A stretch of DNA of 64,000 bases from Bradyrhizobium sp. BR 10289 (GTDB lineage Bacteria; Pseudomonadota; Alphaproteobacteria; Rhizobiales; Xanthobacteraceae). The DNA lies in the NCBI RefSeq assembly GCF_019455385.1, contig NZ_JACOFR010000003.1:186001-250000 (forward strand). Direction: 5' to 3'. Positions 39,683 through 52,108 of this stretch are shown in pieces. Under the pieces are notes generated by a model. That model was given only the letters and a program-made list of their open reading frames with translations. It had not been told where the DNA came from and ran no database searches. Position 1 is the first letter of the stretch, and each line of letters opens with the position of its first letter. The position numbers were made by a program, and so were the translations under genes.

Positions 39683-40873
39683 TCACAATCCCAGCACCGC
39701 CTTGGCGATGATGTTGCGCTGGATCTCGTTGGAGCCGCCGTAGATCGAGACCTTGCGGTTGTTGAAGTAGCTCGGCGCGATCTGGGCGGTCCAGTCCATG
39801 GCTTCGTTAGAGCCGTCGTCGCCGTGCACGTCGTAAGGCGCGGCGAACGGGCCGATCACTTCCATCAACAATTCGGTAGTGGTCTGCTGGATCTCGGAGC
39901 CCTTGATCTTCAGCACCGAGGACGCCGGATTGGGCTTGCCCTTGCCGTGCTTGCCTTCATCGGCCACGACGCGCAGCTGCGTCAGCTCCAGCGCCTTCAG
40001 CTCGATCTCGCAGGCCGCCAGCTTCTCGCGGAACGCGGCGTCCTGGATGATCGGCCGCCCAGCGGATTCGACCTTGCCGGCGAGATCGCGGATGCGGCGC
40101 AGCCGCTCCTTGGAGACGCCGACGCGGGCAATGCCGGTGCGCTCGTTGCCGAGCAGGAATTTTGCGTAATCCCAGCCCTTGTTCTCCTCGCCGATCAAGT
40201 TCTCGTAGGGCACCTCGACATCGTCGAAGAACACCTCGTTGACCTCATGGCCGCCGTCGATGGTCTGGATCGGGCGCACGGTGACGCCCTTCGACTTCAT
40301 CGAGAACACGATGAAGGAGATGCCCATCTGCTTCTTGGCAGACGCGTCGGTGCGGCAGAGGCAGAAGATCATGTCGGCGTGTTGCGCCAGCGTGGTCCAG
40401 GTCTTCTGGCCGTTGATGATCCACTTGTCGCCACGGCGCTCGGCCTTGGTCTTGAGCGAAGCGAGGTCGGAGCCGGAGCCCGGCTCGGAGAAGCCCTGGC
40501 ACCACCAGTCGTCGACATTGGCGATGCGCGGCAGGTACTTCTTCTTCTGCTCCTCGTTGCCGAATGTGTAGATGACAGGGCCGACCATGCTGACGCCGAA
40601 GGCGAGCGGCTGCGGCGCCGGGTAGGACTGCAGCTCCTCGTTGAAGATGTAATGCTGCACGGAGGTCCAGCCCGTGCCGCCATATTGCTTGGGCCAATGG
40701 CTGACGCCCCAGCCTTTCTTGTTGAGGATGCGCCACCACGTCACCATCTCGTCCTTGGTGAGATGGCGGCCCTCAACCAGCTTGCGCCGCGTATCCGGCG
40801 GCACGTTGTCGCGGAAGAATGCCCGCACTTCCTCGCGAAACGCCTGCTCTTCCTTCGTGAATGCGAGATCCAT
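39683..40873 (-). CDS. pimC: Acyl-CoA dehydrogenase, pimeloyl-CoA dehydrogenase large-subunit type
   Basis: This 396-residue acyl-CoA dehydrogenase begins MDLAFTKEEQAFREEVRAFF. It has CQGFSEPGSGSDLASLKTKA (substrate/flavin contact region near residues 120-140), WIINGQKTWTTLAQHADMIF, and a C-terminal YGGSNEIQRNIIAKAVLGL, the standard ACAD ending. ATG 40873 was chosen since the longer frame adds unrelated residues. It is transcribed after pimB (gap 49 bases). Confidence 0.87.
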   Translation of the reverse strand: MDLAFTKEEQAFREEVRAFFRDNVPPDTRRKLVEGRHLTKDEMVTWWRILNKKGWGVSHWPKQYGGTGWTSVQHYIFNEELQSYPAPQPLAFGVSMVGPVIYTFGNEEQKKKYLPRIANVDDWWCQGFSEPGSGSDLASLKTKAERRGDKWIINGQKTWTTLAQHADMIFCLCRTDASAKKQMGISFIVFSMKSKGVTVRPIQTIDGGHEVNEVFFDDVEVPYENLIGEENKGWDYAKFLLGNERTGIARVGVSKERLRRIRDLAGKVESAGRPIIQDAAFREKLAACEIELKALELTQLRVVADEGKHGKGKPNPASSVLKIKGSEIQQTTTELLMEVIGPFAAPYDVHGDDGSNEAMDWTAQIAPSYFNNRKVSIYGGSNEIQRNIIAKAVLGL

Positions 40874-40922
40874 CGGATCCTCCTGTGAGCGATTTCTTAT
40901 GTTGTCGTTGTGGCGACGGCCG

Positions 40923-42110
40923 TTATTGCAACACCTCGAACAGTCCCGCCGCACCCATGCCGCCGCCGACGCACATGGTGACGACCGCATACTTCGCCTT
41001 GCGGCGACGGCCTTCGATCAAGGCGTGGCCGGTGAGGCGCGCGCCCGACATGCCGTAGGGATGGCCGACCGAAATCGCGCCGCCATTGACGTTGATCTTG
41101 TCGGGGTCGATGCCGAGCTTGTCGCGGCAATACAGCACCTGGACTGCGAAGGCTTCGTTGAGCTCCCACAGGCCGATGTCGGCGACGGTGAGGCCGTGGC
41201 GCTTGAGCAGGCGCGGCACCGCGAAGACCGGGCCGATGCCCATCTCGTCCGGCTCGCAGCCGGCGGAGACGAAGCCGCGGAAGATGCCGAGCGGCTTGAG
41301 GCCGCGCTTTGCGGCTTCCTTGTCGCTCATGATGACGGAAGCGCTGGCGCCGTCGGAGAGCTGGCTGGCATTGCCGGCGGTGATGGAAAAGCCTTCGCCG
41401 CGGACGGGCTTCAGGCCGGCGAGACCTTCGATCGTGGTCTCGGGACGCGGGCCTTCGTCCTGCGACAGCGTGACGTCCTTCATCGAGACAGTGCCGGTCG
41501 CCTTGTCGGTGACCGCCATCTGCGTCGTGATCGGCGCGAGTTCGTCCTTGAACTTGCCACCCTGCTGCGCGGCGGCCGTGCGGCGCTGGCTCTCGAGAGA
41601 ATACTCATCCTGCTTCTCGCGCGAGATGCCGTAGCGCTTGGCGACGACTTCCGCCGTGTCGATCATGGGCATGTAAACCTCGCCCTTGATCTTGAGCAGT
41701 GCCGGATCCTGCGCGTGAAAACCGTTCATCTTGTCGTTCTGCACGAGGCTGATCGACTCGCCGCCGCCGCCGACCGCGATCTCGACGCCATCGAAGATCA
41801 CCGAGCGTGCCGCGAGCGCGATGGCCTGAAGGCCGGAGGCGCATTGCCGGTCAATGGTGGTGCCGGCGACGGTCACGGGCAGGCCGGCACGGAGCAGCGC
41901 CTTGCGCGCGATGTTGCCGCCGGTCGCGCCCTGCTGGAGCGCTGCGCCCATCACGACGTCCTCGATCTCTTTCGGATCGACTTTTGCTCGGGCGACGGCT
42001 TCGCCGATGGCGTGGCCGAGCAGGGTCGCGCCCTCGGTAGCGTTGAGTGCGCCGCGATAGGCCTTGCCGATCGGGGTGCGGGCGGTGGAAACGATGACGG
42101 CGTCGGTCAA
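40923..42110 (-). CDS. pimB: Acetyl-CoA acyltransferase (thiolase)
   Basis: This 395-residue thiolase performs the final thiolytic step of beta-oxidation. Active-site Cys is in [11 protein letters not shown] near residue 89. The C-terminal [17 protein letters not shown] carries the catalytic His near 349, and [13 protein letters not shown] the second Cys near 380. The start overlaps the end of the ligand-activating gene pimA by 4 bases (ATGA type), so translation is coupled. Confidence 0.88.
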   Translation of the reverse strand: MTDAVIVSTARTPIGKAYRGALNATEGATLLGHAIGEAVARAKVDPKEIEDVVMGAALQQGATGGNIARKALLRAGLPVTVAGTTIDRQCASGLQAIALAARSVIFDGVEIAVGGGGESISLVQNDKMNGFHAQDPALLKIKGEVYMPMIDTAEVVAKRYGISREKQDEYSLESQRRTAAAQQGGKFKDELAPITTQMAVTDKATGTVSMKDVTLSQDEGPRPETTIEGLAGLKPVRGEGFSITAGNASQLSDGASASVIMSDKEAAKRGLKPLGIFRGFVSAGCEPDEMGIGPVFAVPRLLKRHGLTVADIGLWELNEAFAVQVLYCRDKLGIDPDKINVNGGAISVGHPYGMSGARLTGHALIEGRRRKAKYAVVTMCVGGGMGAAGLFEVLQ

Positions 42111-43798
42111 GGGCGACCTCCTGATGCGAGTGGGATGGATTGTGATGGCTTGCGCTGCTGGCGCAATTCGTGGCGCGACAGTTTTCCGACCGGCGTGCGC
42201 GGCAGATCGTCGACGAATTCGACCTCGACAGGCATTTCGTGCTTGCCGACCTTGCCGGCGAGCTGCGCGCGGAGCTCGTCGAGCGAGAACGGCTTTGCGT
42301 CCGGCCTCAGCTTGATGAACGCCTTGGCGGCCTCGCCGCGATAGGGGTCGGGAATGCCGAGCACGATCACCTCGTGCACGCCAGGAACGGTGTAGATCGC
42401 CTGCTCGATCATCTGCGGATAGACGTTGAAGCCGCCGGAGATGATCATGTCTTTCTTGCGGTCGACCAGGAAGAAATAGCCATCGCTGTCGACATAGCCG
42501 ATGTCGCCGGTGAGGAAGCGGCCGTCGACGAAGGCGTCAGCCGACCCTTCCGGCTTGTTCCAGTAACCCTTGGTGACGTTCGGGCCCTTGATGCGGATCT
42601 CGCCGACTTCGTTCGGCGGCAGCACCTTGGACGGGTCCGTCAGCGAAACGACATCCAGCTCGATGCCGGGCAGCATCAACCCGATCGAGCCGGGCTTGTC
42701 AGGCCCCGTAGGCGGATGGCCGGTGCCGGGCGAGCAGGTCTCGGTCATGCCCCAGCCGCTGCGCAGCTTCTTGCCGACCTTTCGCTCGAAGAAATTGGCG
42801 ATCTCCACCGGCAGCGGCGCGCCACCGGAGCCGATCGTCGCCAGCGAGGAGAAGTCGCGCTTGTCGAGATCGGGAAGTGCCGCGATCGCGATCCACATCG
42901 TCGGCACGCCCGGGAAATAGGTCGCGCGCTTGACTTCGATGTCGCGCATCACGGCCTCGACATCGAAGCGCTGATGGAGCGAGATGAGGTTGCCGCGGCT
43001 GAGCGAGGACAAGAGCACGACGGTGAGCGCGTAGATGTGGAACAGCGGCAGCACGCAGATCACGCGCTCGATGACGTCGCCGCGGCTCGCGCGCGCCGGC
43101 TTGCCCCAGACGTCGTAGATCGACACTGCGGAGGTGAGATTGCCATGCGTGAGCATCGCGCCCTTGGGCAGGCCGGTGGTGCCGCCGGTATATTGCAGCA
43201 GCGCGACGTCGTCGGCCGTGACCTTCGGCCACTCCACTGGCGCTGTTGCGCCCTCGACAAAAGTCTTGAAGGTGACGATGCGGGGGTCGTCGGGGATCAC
43301 CGCCTGCGGCGTGCCGACCTTGCCCCAATTGTCGTCCTCGCAGACGACGAGGCGGTCGATCAGGCCCTTCTCCAGGAATTTCAGCGCGGTTGGCAGCAGC
43401 GCGGCGAGGTTGGAGGTGACGAGCAGGCGCGAGCCCGAATCGGAGACCTTGTGCGTCAGCGCGATCTCGCCGTCGAGCGGCGACAGATGCGCGACGCGGG
43501 CGCCGGCCTTCAGCGCGCCGAAGAAATTGACGGGATGGTCGGGCGTGTTGCCGAGAAACAGTGCGACAGAGCTGTTCTTGCCGATGCCGGCACGCAGGAA
43601 TGCCGCGGCCGCGCGCTCGGCCATCGCGGCGAGCTCGGTATAGGTGATCGGACGATCGCGGAATTCCAGCGCGGTACGCGGGCCGTAATTCGCGGCCGCA
43701 TTCGACAGCAGGTCAGGCAGCGTGCCTTGGGCGATGGGATCGTCCCAATGCACGCCCTCGGGGTAAAACTGTTCACCGGGATGGATCATTTTCTGCAT
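42107..43798 (-). CDS. pimA: Acyl-CoA ligase (long-chain or dicarboxylic acid type)
   Basis: This 563-residue AMP-forming ligase activates a carboxylic acid with ATP and CoA. The AMP-binding signature [14 protein letters not shown] lies near residues 201-214, and [16 protein letters not shown] near 350. [27 protein letters not shown], the hinge and A8 region, is near 430-456. The C-terminal Lys is in [16 protein letters not shown] 43798 (MQKMIHPGE) is preferred; a second Met three codons later is possible. The R. palustris PimA orthologue accepts C7-C14 dicarboxylic and fatty acids; the same range here is an inference. Confidence 0.87.
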   Translation of the reverse strand: MQKMIHPGEQFYPEGVHWDDPIAQGTLPDLLSNAAANYGPRTALEFRDRPITYTELAAMAERAAAAFLRAGIGKNSSVALFLGNTPDHPVNFFGALKAGARVAHLSPLDGEIALTHKVSDSGSRLLVTSNLAALLPTALKFLEKGLIDRLVVCEDDNWGKVGTPQAVIPDDPRIVTFKTFVEGATAPVEWPKVTADDVALLQYTGGTTGLPKGAMLTHGNLTSAVSIYDVWGKPARASRGDVIERVICVLPLFHIYALTVVLLSSLSRGNLISLHQRFDVEAVMRDIEVKRATYFPGVPTMWIAIAALPDLDKRDFSSLATIGSGGAPLPVEIANFFERKVGKKLRSGWGMTETCSPGTGHPPTGPDKPGSIGLMLPGIELDVVSLTDPSKVLPPNEVGEIRIKGPNVTKGYWNKPEGSADAFVDGRFLTGDIGYVDSDGYFFLVDRKKDMIISGGFNVYPQMIEQAIYTVPGVHEVIVLGIPDPYRGEAAKAFIKLRPDAKPFSLDELRAQLAGKVGKHEMPVEVEFVDDLPRTPVGKLSRHELRQQRKPSQSIPLASGGRP

Positions 43799-43807
43799 CA
43801 CATTCAG

Positions 43808-43914
43808 TCGTCGTTCCGGGGCGATGCGAAGCATCGAGCCCGGAATCCATCAGGCCGCGCGCTCAGAGGAGAAATGGATTCCGGGCTTGGCCCTTCGGGC
43901 CATCCCGGAACGAC
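43808..43914. repeat. Palindromic repeat, family E
   Basis: CGTCGTTCCGGGGCGATGCG and CATCCCGGAACGACATG bound a ~107-base inverted repeat whose inner arms are CCCGGAATCCAT and ATGGATTCCGGG. It separates pimF from pimA within the operon. Confidence 0.75.
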
Positions 43915-43934
43915 ATGCGGAAAGGCCGCCTCCA

Positions 43935-46031
<2,097 letters not shown>

Positions 46032-46074
46032 GGTTTCCCTCCTTGGTGGGGATTACTTTTGTTCGATTTCGCGG

Positions 46075-46093
46075 TGCGGAATTTAATTCCGCA
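46075..46093. promoter_or_regulatory. Perfect palindrome, probable IclR-type operator
   Basis: TGCGGAATTTAATTCCGCA is a perfect inverted repeat (8-bp arms, 3-base spacer) in the 129-base gap between divergent pimF and the iclR-type gene. IclR-family operators are commonly short palindromes with GGAA/TTCC-like arms. It lies 44 bases upstream of the pimF start and 68 bases upstream of the regulator, so one bound regulator could control both. Confidence 0.65.
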
Positions 46094-46160
46094 TCTTGAC
46101 GGCAGGGTTATTTTGAAGCACGGACGTTGTCAACGACTCCGCGCAAGAAGCAGATCAGGG

Positions 46161-47027
46161 ATGAAGCGTACAGGAAAGAAGACCGCGACCGATCGGAATT
46201 TCGTCGTCGCGCTTTCCCGCGGACTTGATGTATTGCGCGCATTCCAGCCCAACGACGGCCTGCTCGGCAACCAGGAAATCGCAGCGCGCACCAACCTGCC
46301 GAAGCCGACCGTGTCCCGGCTGACCTACACGCTGACCAAGCTCGGCTATCTGACGCCGGTTCCCCGCTTCGAGAAGTATCAGCTCGCTCCCGCAGCAATG
46401 GCGCTCGGATACGCGGCACTCTCCAATCTCGGCGTTCGGCATTTGTCCGAACCGTTTCGCGAGGAACTGATGCGCGCGACCGGCGGCGCGGTCGCGATCG
46501 GCGGCCGCGACCGTCACAGCATGATCTATTTCGGGCAAAGCCGCGGCAGCGAGACGGTCGGCGTTCAACTGGACGTCGGCTCCCGCGTGCCGATTGCAAC
46601 CAGCGCGATGGGTCGCGCCTATTTCTGGGCGCTCGACGACGAGGATCGCGCCGAGCTGTCGCGTCTTCTGCGCGAACATTACGGCAGCCGCTGGCCGAAG
46701 ATGCGCGACGGCCTCGAGCGCTCCGGCGAGACCGTCGCGAAATACGGTTTTGCGATTTCGGTCGGCGACTGGCACGATGACATCGGCGCAGCCGGCGTCG
46801 CGCTCAGGCTCAACGACGGAACCGGACCTTACGCATTCAATTGCGGCGCGCCCGCATTCCGCTTCACGGAAGAGCGTTTGATCAACGACATTGGACCGCG
46901 TCTGCTTGCGATGGTAAGGAACATCGAAGCGGCACTCGGGGGACTGATGCCGCAATCCAAAAAAGACATCAGCAAAAAGCTGAAATCAGGAGGAAAAGTT
47001 GCTCGTGTGGCCGAGGGGATCAGATAG
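46161..47027 (+). CDS. IclR-family transcriptional regulator
   Basis: This 288-residue regulator has an N-terminal winged helix (VVALSRGLDVLRAF, then NQEIAARTNLPKPTVSRLTYTLTKLGYL, about residues 14-66) and a C-terminal effector-binding domain (about 85-265; VPIATSAMGRAYFW is the family motif). The tail is lysine-rich. It lies between the divergent beta-oxidation operon and the co-directional LIV transporter (66 bases to livG). It is the obvious candidate to control both, probably releasing or binding DNA in response to an acyl-CoA or dicarboxylate (inference). ATG 46161 is the first codon of the DNA-binding domain frame with a plausible upstream purine-rich site. Confidence 0.9.
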   Translation: MKRTGKKTATDRNFVVALSRGLDVLRAFQPNDGLLGNQEIAARTNLPKPTVSRLTYTLTKLGYLTPVPRFEKYQLAPAAMALGYAALSNLGVRHLSEPFREELMRATGGAVAIGGRDRHSMIYFGQSRGSETVGVQLDVGSRVPIATSAMGRAYFWALDDEDRAELSRLLREHYGSRWPKMRDGLERSGETVAKYGFAISVGDWHDDIGAAGVALRLNDGTGPYAFNCGAPAFRFTEERLINDIGPRLLAMVRNIEAALGGLMPQSKKDISKKLKSGGKVARVAEGIR

Positions 47028-47093
47028 CCTTAGTCATCATCAGGAGCGGTTCGTATCGCCCCGTCGCCCGCTGACTGATGTGGGCGAGACGAG

Positions 47094-47887
<794 letters not shown>

Positions 47888-47891
<4 letters not shown>

Positions 47892-48601
47892 CGACGCTGC
47901 TCAACGTCAAGGACCTGCGCGCCTATTACGGCCAGGTCCAGGCGCTCCATGGCCTGTCCTTCTCGCTCAACGAGGGCTCCCTGACGACGCTGCTGGGCGC
48001 CAACGGCGCCGGTAAGACCACCACGCTGCGCGCGATTTGCAACATGGTGCGCTCCACCGGCGGGATCGAGTTCGATGGCAAGCCGCTGAACAATAAATCG
48101 ACCGAGAGCATCGTGCGGTTCGGCATCGCCCATGTGCCGCAGGGCCGCGGCACATTCACTACCATGACGGTGGAGGAGAACCTGCAGCTGGGCGCCATCA
48201 CCCGCAAGGACAGCGCCGGCATCGTCTCCGACATCGAGCGCATGTATGCGCATTTCCCGGTGCTGAAGCAGCGCCACACCCAACAGGCCGGCACGCTCTC
48301 CGGCGGCGAGCAGCAGATGCTAGCGGTCGCCCGCGCCCTGATGCTGCGGCCGCGCCTGATGCTGCTCGACGAGCCCTCCTTCGGCCTCGCGCCGCTGGTC
48401 GTACGCGACCTGTTCAGCATCCTCGGCAAGATCAATCGCGAGGACAAGGTGTCGATCCTGGTGGTCGAGCAAAACGCCCAGCTCGCACTCGAGCTCGCCG
48501 ACCAGGCCTATGTGATCGAGACCGGCCGCATCGTGATGTCGGGCAATGCCAAAGACATCGCGAACAACGAAGAAATCCGCAAATCCTATCTGGGTTACTG
48601 A
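47888..48601 (+). CDS. livF: LIV-type ABC transporter ATP-binding protein LivF
   Basis: This 237-residue ATPase begins MTTLLNVKDLRAYYGQVQALHG. It has Walker A GANGAGKTTTLRAI, signature LSGGEQQMLAVARALM and Walker B LMLLDEPSFGLAP, the SFGLAP form being typical of LivF. The start at 47888 overlaps the livG stop; the longer open frame to 47078 reads through livG in another frame. A family B repeat follows before livH. Confidence 0.94.
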
Positions 48602-48640
48602 GGTGAGATGATGGATTCGATCTGTCCACGCGCTCGCTTC

Positions 48641-48762
48641 ACCTCTCCCTTCGGGAGAGGTCGGCGCGTAGCGCCGGGTGAGGGGTTACGGTCTCAGATC
48701 GGGGCTGCGCCCCCTCACCCGATTTGCTGCGCAAATCGACCTCTCCCCGCTGGGGAGAGGTG
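48641..48762. repeat. Palindromic repeat, family B, copy 3
   Basis: CCTCTCCCTTCGGGAGAGG (hairpin), GGCGCGTAGCGCC, GGGTGAGGGG, then the reverse partner CCCCTCACCCGATTTGCTGC and CTCTCCCCGCTGGGGAGAGG. It fills most of the 222-base gap between livF and livH, in mid-operon. Confidence 0.8.
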
Positions 48763-48823
48763 GACCACCGCCGACGCAGCCGCACTTCAAACCCAATCAG
48801 GCAAGTTTTAGGGAGCCGGGACA

Positions 48824-49702
48824 ATGGAGCTGTTTACCAACCAGGTCCTGGCCGGCATCGCCACGGGCGCGATCTATGCCTGCATGGCGCTCGCCGTGGT
48901 CATGATCTACCAGGCGATCGACCATCTCAACTTCGCGCAGGGCGAGATGGCGATGTTCTCGACCTTCATCTCCTGGCAGCTGATGCAGTGGGGCGTGCCT
49001 TATTGGGCCGCCTTCATCATCACGCTGGCCTTCTCCTTCGTTGCCGGCATCGCAATCGAGCGCATCCTGTTCAAGCCGCTGGCGAAGGCACCGGTGCTGA
49101 CCAACGTCGCCGGCTTCATCGCGCTGTTCGCGATCATCAACTCCTCGGCGGGCCTGATCTGGGACTTCACCATCAAGCAGTACCCGACCCCGTTCGGTTC
49201 CGCGCCGTTCCTGGGCAGCCAGCTGATCTCGACCCACCAGGCCGGCATGATCGGCGTCACCGTGCTGCTGCTGCTCGGCCTCTACTTCTTCTTCCAGTAC
49301 ACCCGCATCGGCCTTGCGATGCGCGCGGCCGCGTCGGTGCCTGAATCGGCCCGGCTGGTCGGCATCAACACCTCCTGGATGATCGCACTCGGCTGGGGCA
49401 TGGCGACCGCGATCGGCTCGATCGCGGGCATGCTGATCGCTCCGGTCGTATTCCTCGAGCCCAACATGATGGGCGGCGTGCTGATCTACGGCTTTGCCGC
49501 GGCGGTGCTCGGCGGCCTCACCAGCCCGTTCGGCGCGGTGGTCGGCGGCTTCCTGGTCGGCATCTTCGAGAACCTCGCCGGCACCTACATTCCCGGCGTC
49601 GGCAACGAGCTGAAACTTCCGATCGCGCTCGCGCTGATCATCTCCGTCCTGGTCGTCAAACCCGCCGGCCTGTTCGGCCGGCACATCGTCAAGCGAGTTT
49701 GA
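48824..49702 (+). CDS. livH: LIV-type ABC transporter permease LivH
   Basis: This 292-residue permease has about eight membrane segments. The typical N-terminus is QVLAGIATGAIYACMALAVV, followed by HLNFAQGEMAMF. A conserved cytoplasmic loop is near residues 165-190 (RAAASVPESARLVGINTSW), and FGAVVGGFLVGIFENLAG is near the C-terminus. The start at 48824 is the only reasonable ATG, after GGGAGCC. It is followed 2 bases later by livM. Confidence 0.94.
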   Translation: MELFTNQVLAGIATGAIYACMALAVVMIYQAIDHLNFAQGEMAMFSTFISWQLMQWGVPYWAAFIITLAFSFVAGIAIERILFKPLAKAPVLTNVAGFIALFAIINSSAGLIWDFTIKQYPTPFGSAPFLGSQLISTHQAGMIGVTVLLLLGLYFFFQYTRIGLAMRAAASVPESARLVGINTSWMIALGWGMATAIGSIAGMLIAPVVFLEPNMMGGVLIYGFAAAVLGGLTSPFGAVVGGFLVGIFENLAGTYIPGVGNELKLPIALALIISVLVVKPAGLFGRHIVKRV

Positions 49703-49704
49703 TC

Positions 49705-50724
49705 ATGAGCGCTGCAGAAGAAGTCGTTGCAGAGGGCCACGAGGCGGTCGAGGCCGTTCCGAAGCGGGCCATGACGTTGGGCACCGGCACCTCGCTGGTG
49801 GTGCTCGCCGCGCTGATCATCGCGCCGGTGTTCGTCAAGAACTTCATCATCTTCCAGATGACGATGCTCCTGATCTACGGGCTGGCGGTGCTGGCGCTGA
49901 ACATCCTCACCGGCGGAAGCGGCCAGTTCTCGCTCGGTCAGAGCGCGTTCTACGCGGTCGGCGCCTATACGACCGCGGTGCTGATGGAGCACTTCAACGT
50001 CAATTACGCGCTGACATTACCCATTGCCGGCGTGGTTTGCTTCGGCTTCGGCTTCCTGTTCGGGCAGCCGGCGTTGCGGCTCTCCGGCGTCTATCTCGCG
50101 CTCGCGACCTTCGCGCTCGCCACCGCCATGCCGCAGCTGCTCAAGCTGAACTTCCTGGAGCACTGGACCGGCGGCGTGCAGGGCCTCGTGGTGACAAAAC
50201 CGGACGCCCCGTTCGGCCTCAAGATGTCGCAAGACATGTGGCTGTACTACTTCACGCTCGTCGTGACGATCGCGATCTACATCTTCGCGGTGAACCTGCT
50301 GCGCTCCCGCTCAGGCCGCGCCTTCATGGCGATCCGCGACAACGAGATCGCAGCCTCCGCCATGGGTGTCGACGTCGCGCTGTACAAGACGCTGGCCTTC
50401 GGCGTTTCCGCCGCGATCACCGGCATCGCCGGCTCGCTCGGCGCCATCGCGGTGCAGTTCGTGGCGCCCGACAGCTACACCATCACGCTCGCGATCTCGC
50501 TGTTCCTCGGCATGGTCGTCGGCGGCGTGGGCTGGCTGCCCGGCTCGATCGTCGGCGCCGCCTTCATCATCTTCGTGCCGAACATCGCGGAGGGCATCTC
50601 CAAGGGCCTCTCCGGCGCCGTGTTCGGCGTGCTGCTGTTCCTCGTCATCTACCTGGTGCCGCATGGCGCAAGGCAAGTCGCGATCCTGGGCCAACAACTC
50701 GCCGGTAAGCTCAGGAAGAACTGA
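49705..50724 (+). CDS. livM: LIV-type ABC transporter permease LivM
   Basis: This 339-residue permease begins with a ~30-residue cytoplasmic stretch rich in Glu and Ala, then YGLAVLALNILTGGSGQFSLGQSAFYAVGAY, the LivM hallmark, near residues 55-85. RAFMAIRDNEIAASAMGVDV, the loop contacting the ATPase, is near 206-225. ATG 49705 is used; the in-frame TTG at 49699 would add two residues and overlap livH. Confidence 0.94.
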   Translation: MSAAEEVVAEGHEAVEAVPKRAMTLGTGTSLVVLAALIIAPVFVKNFIIFQMTMLLIYGLAVLALNILTGGSGQFSLGQSAFYAVGAYTTAVLMEHFNVNYALTLPIAGVVCFGFGFLFGQPALRLSGVYLALATFALATAMPQLLKLNFLEHWTGGVQGLVVTKPDAPFGLKMSQDMWLYYFTLVVTIAIYIFAVNLLRSRSGRAFMAIRDNEIAASAMGVDVALYKTLAFGVSAAITGIAGSLGAIAVQFVAPDSYTITLAISLFLGMVVGGVGWLPGSIVGAAFIIFVPNIAEGISKGLSGAVFGVLLFLVIYLVPHGARQVAILGQQLAGKLRKN

Positions 50725-50753
50725 AAACACTCATCAAGGAAGGAGACTTCATT

Positions 50754-51983
50754 TTGTTTCTTGCAAGAATACTGCGAACCACCGCGCTGGTAACGGCGGT
50801 CGCAACCCTCACCTCCGGCGCAGCACTCGCTCAGAAGAAATACGACACCGGCGCGACCGATACCGAGATCAAGATCGGCAACATCATGCCGTACAGCGGT
50901 CCGGCGTCGGCCTATGGCATCATCGGCAAGACCGAAGAAGCCTATTTCAAGATGGTCAACGACAAGGGCGGCATCAACGGCCGCAAGATCAACTTCGTCA
51001 CCTATGACGACGGCTATTCGCCGCCGAAGGCGGTCGAGCAGGTCCGCAAGCTGGTCGAGAGCGACGAGGTGCTCGTCGTGTTCAACCCGCTCGGCACGCC
51101 CTCCAACAGCGCGATCCAGAAGTACCTCAACGCCAAGAAGATCCCGCAGCTGTTCGTCGCCACCGGCGCTACCAAGTGGAACGACCCGAAGAACTTCCCC
51201 TGGACCATGGGCTGGCAGCCCTCCTACCAGAGCGAAGCGCAGATCTATGCAAAGTGGCTGATGAAGGAGAAGCCCGACGCCAAGGTCGCGATCCTCTATC
51301 AGAACGACGATTTCGGCAAAGACTACCTCAAGGGCACCAAGGACGGCCTCGGCGCCAAGGGCGCATCCATGATCATCATGGAAGAGAGCTATGAAGTGTC
51401 CGAGCCGTCGATCGACGGTCACATCGTCAAGATCAAGGCCGCCAATCCCGACGTGCTGCTGATCTACGCGACCCCGAAGTTCGCGGCCCAGACCATCAAG
51501 AAGACCGCCGAACTGAGCTGGAAGCCGCTGCAGATCCTCACCAACGTGTCGATCTCGGTGGGCAGCGTGATGAAGCCGGCGAGCTTCGAAGCTTCGCAGA
51601 ACGTGCTGTCGGCGGCCTATGCCAAGGACTCCACGGACCCGCAATGGGCCAACGACCCCGGCATGAAGAGGTGGAACGAATTCGTCGACAAGTACATGCC
51701 CGGTGCCGACAAGTCCGACACCAGCATGGTCTATGGCTATGGCGCAGCATCGACGCTGGCCAAGGTGCTGGAGATGAGCGGCGACGATCTCACCCGGGCC
51801 AACATCATGAAGCAGGCCGCCTCGCTCAAGGACTTTGCACCGGACACCCTGCTGCCCGGCGTCAAGATCAACACCAGCGCTACCGACTTCGCCCCGATCG
51901 CGCAGCTTCAGATGCAGCGCTTCAAGGGCGAGAAGTGGGAACTGTTCGGCGAGATCATCAGCGGTGACGTCGCCGCCGAGTGA
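50754..51983 (+). CDS. LIV-type ABC transporter substrate-binding protein, copy 1
   Basis: This 409-residue type I periplasmic binding protein starts with TTG at 50754, supported by AGGAG at 50741-50745 and by the signal peptide that begins there (cleavage after ALAQ near residue 27). The mature protein opens KKYDTGATDTEIKIGNIMPY and carries the two-lobe Peripla_BP_6 fold, for example LYQNDDFGKDYLKG near 178-192. It is the first of three tandem paralogues after livM and is followed by its own strong terminator. Confidence 0.93.
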   Translation: MFLARILRTTALVTAVATLTSGAALAQKKYDTGATDTEIKIGNIMPYSGPASAYGIIGKTEEAYFKMVNDKGGINGRKINFVTYDDGYSPPKAVEQVRKLVESDEVLVVFNPLGTPSNSAIQKYLNAKKIPQLFVATGATKWNDPKNFPWTMGWQPSYQSEAQIYAKWLMKEKPDAKVAILYQNDDFGKDYLKGTKDGLGAKGASMIIMEESYEVSEPSIDGHIVKIKAANPDVLLIYATPKFAAQTIKKTAELSWKPLQILTNVSISVGSVMKPASFEASQNVLSAAYAKDSTDPQWANDPGMKRWNEFVDKYMPGADKSDTSMVYGYGAASTLAKVLEMSGDDLTRANIMKQAASLKDFAPDTLLPGVKINTSATDFAPIAQLQMQRFKGEKWELFGEIISGDVAAE

Positions 51984-52010
51984 CCGGCTGACGCAATGAT
52001 CCGAAACACG

Positions 52011-52041
52011 AAGCCCCCGCAAGCGATTGCGGGGGCTTTTT
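52011..52041 (+). terminator. Intrinsic terminator of binding-protein copy 1
   Basis: GCCCCCGCAA (52013-52022) and TTGCGGGGGC (52027-52036) make a 10-bp stem with a GCGA loop, followed by TTTTT. It lies 29 bases after the stop codon. Confidence 0.9.
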
Positions 52042-52108
52042 GTTGACGTCCGACGTCAATCTTGTTCAATGCAGCCGATCCAACCGATCCAGCCGGGGCA
52101 GGAGAACA

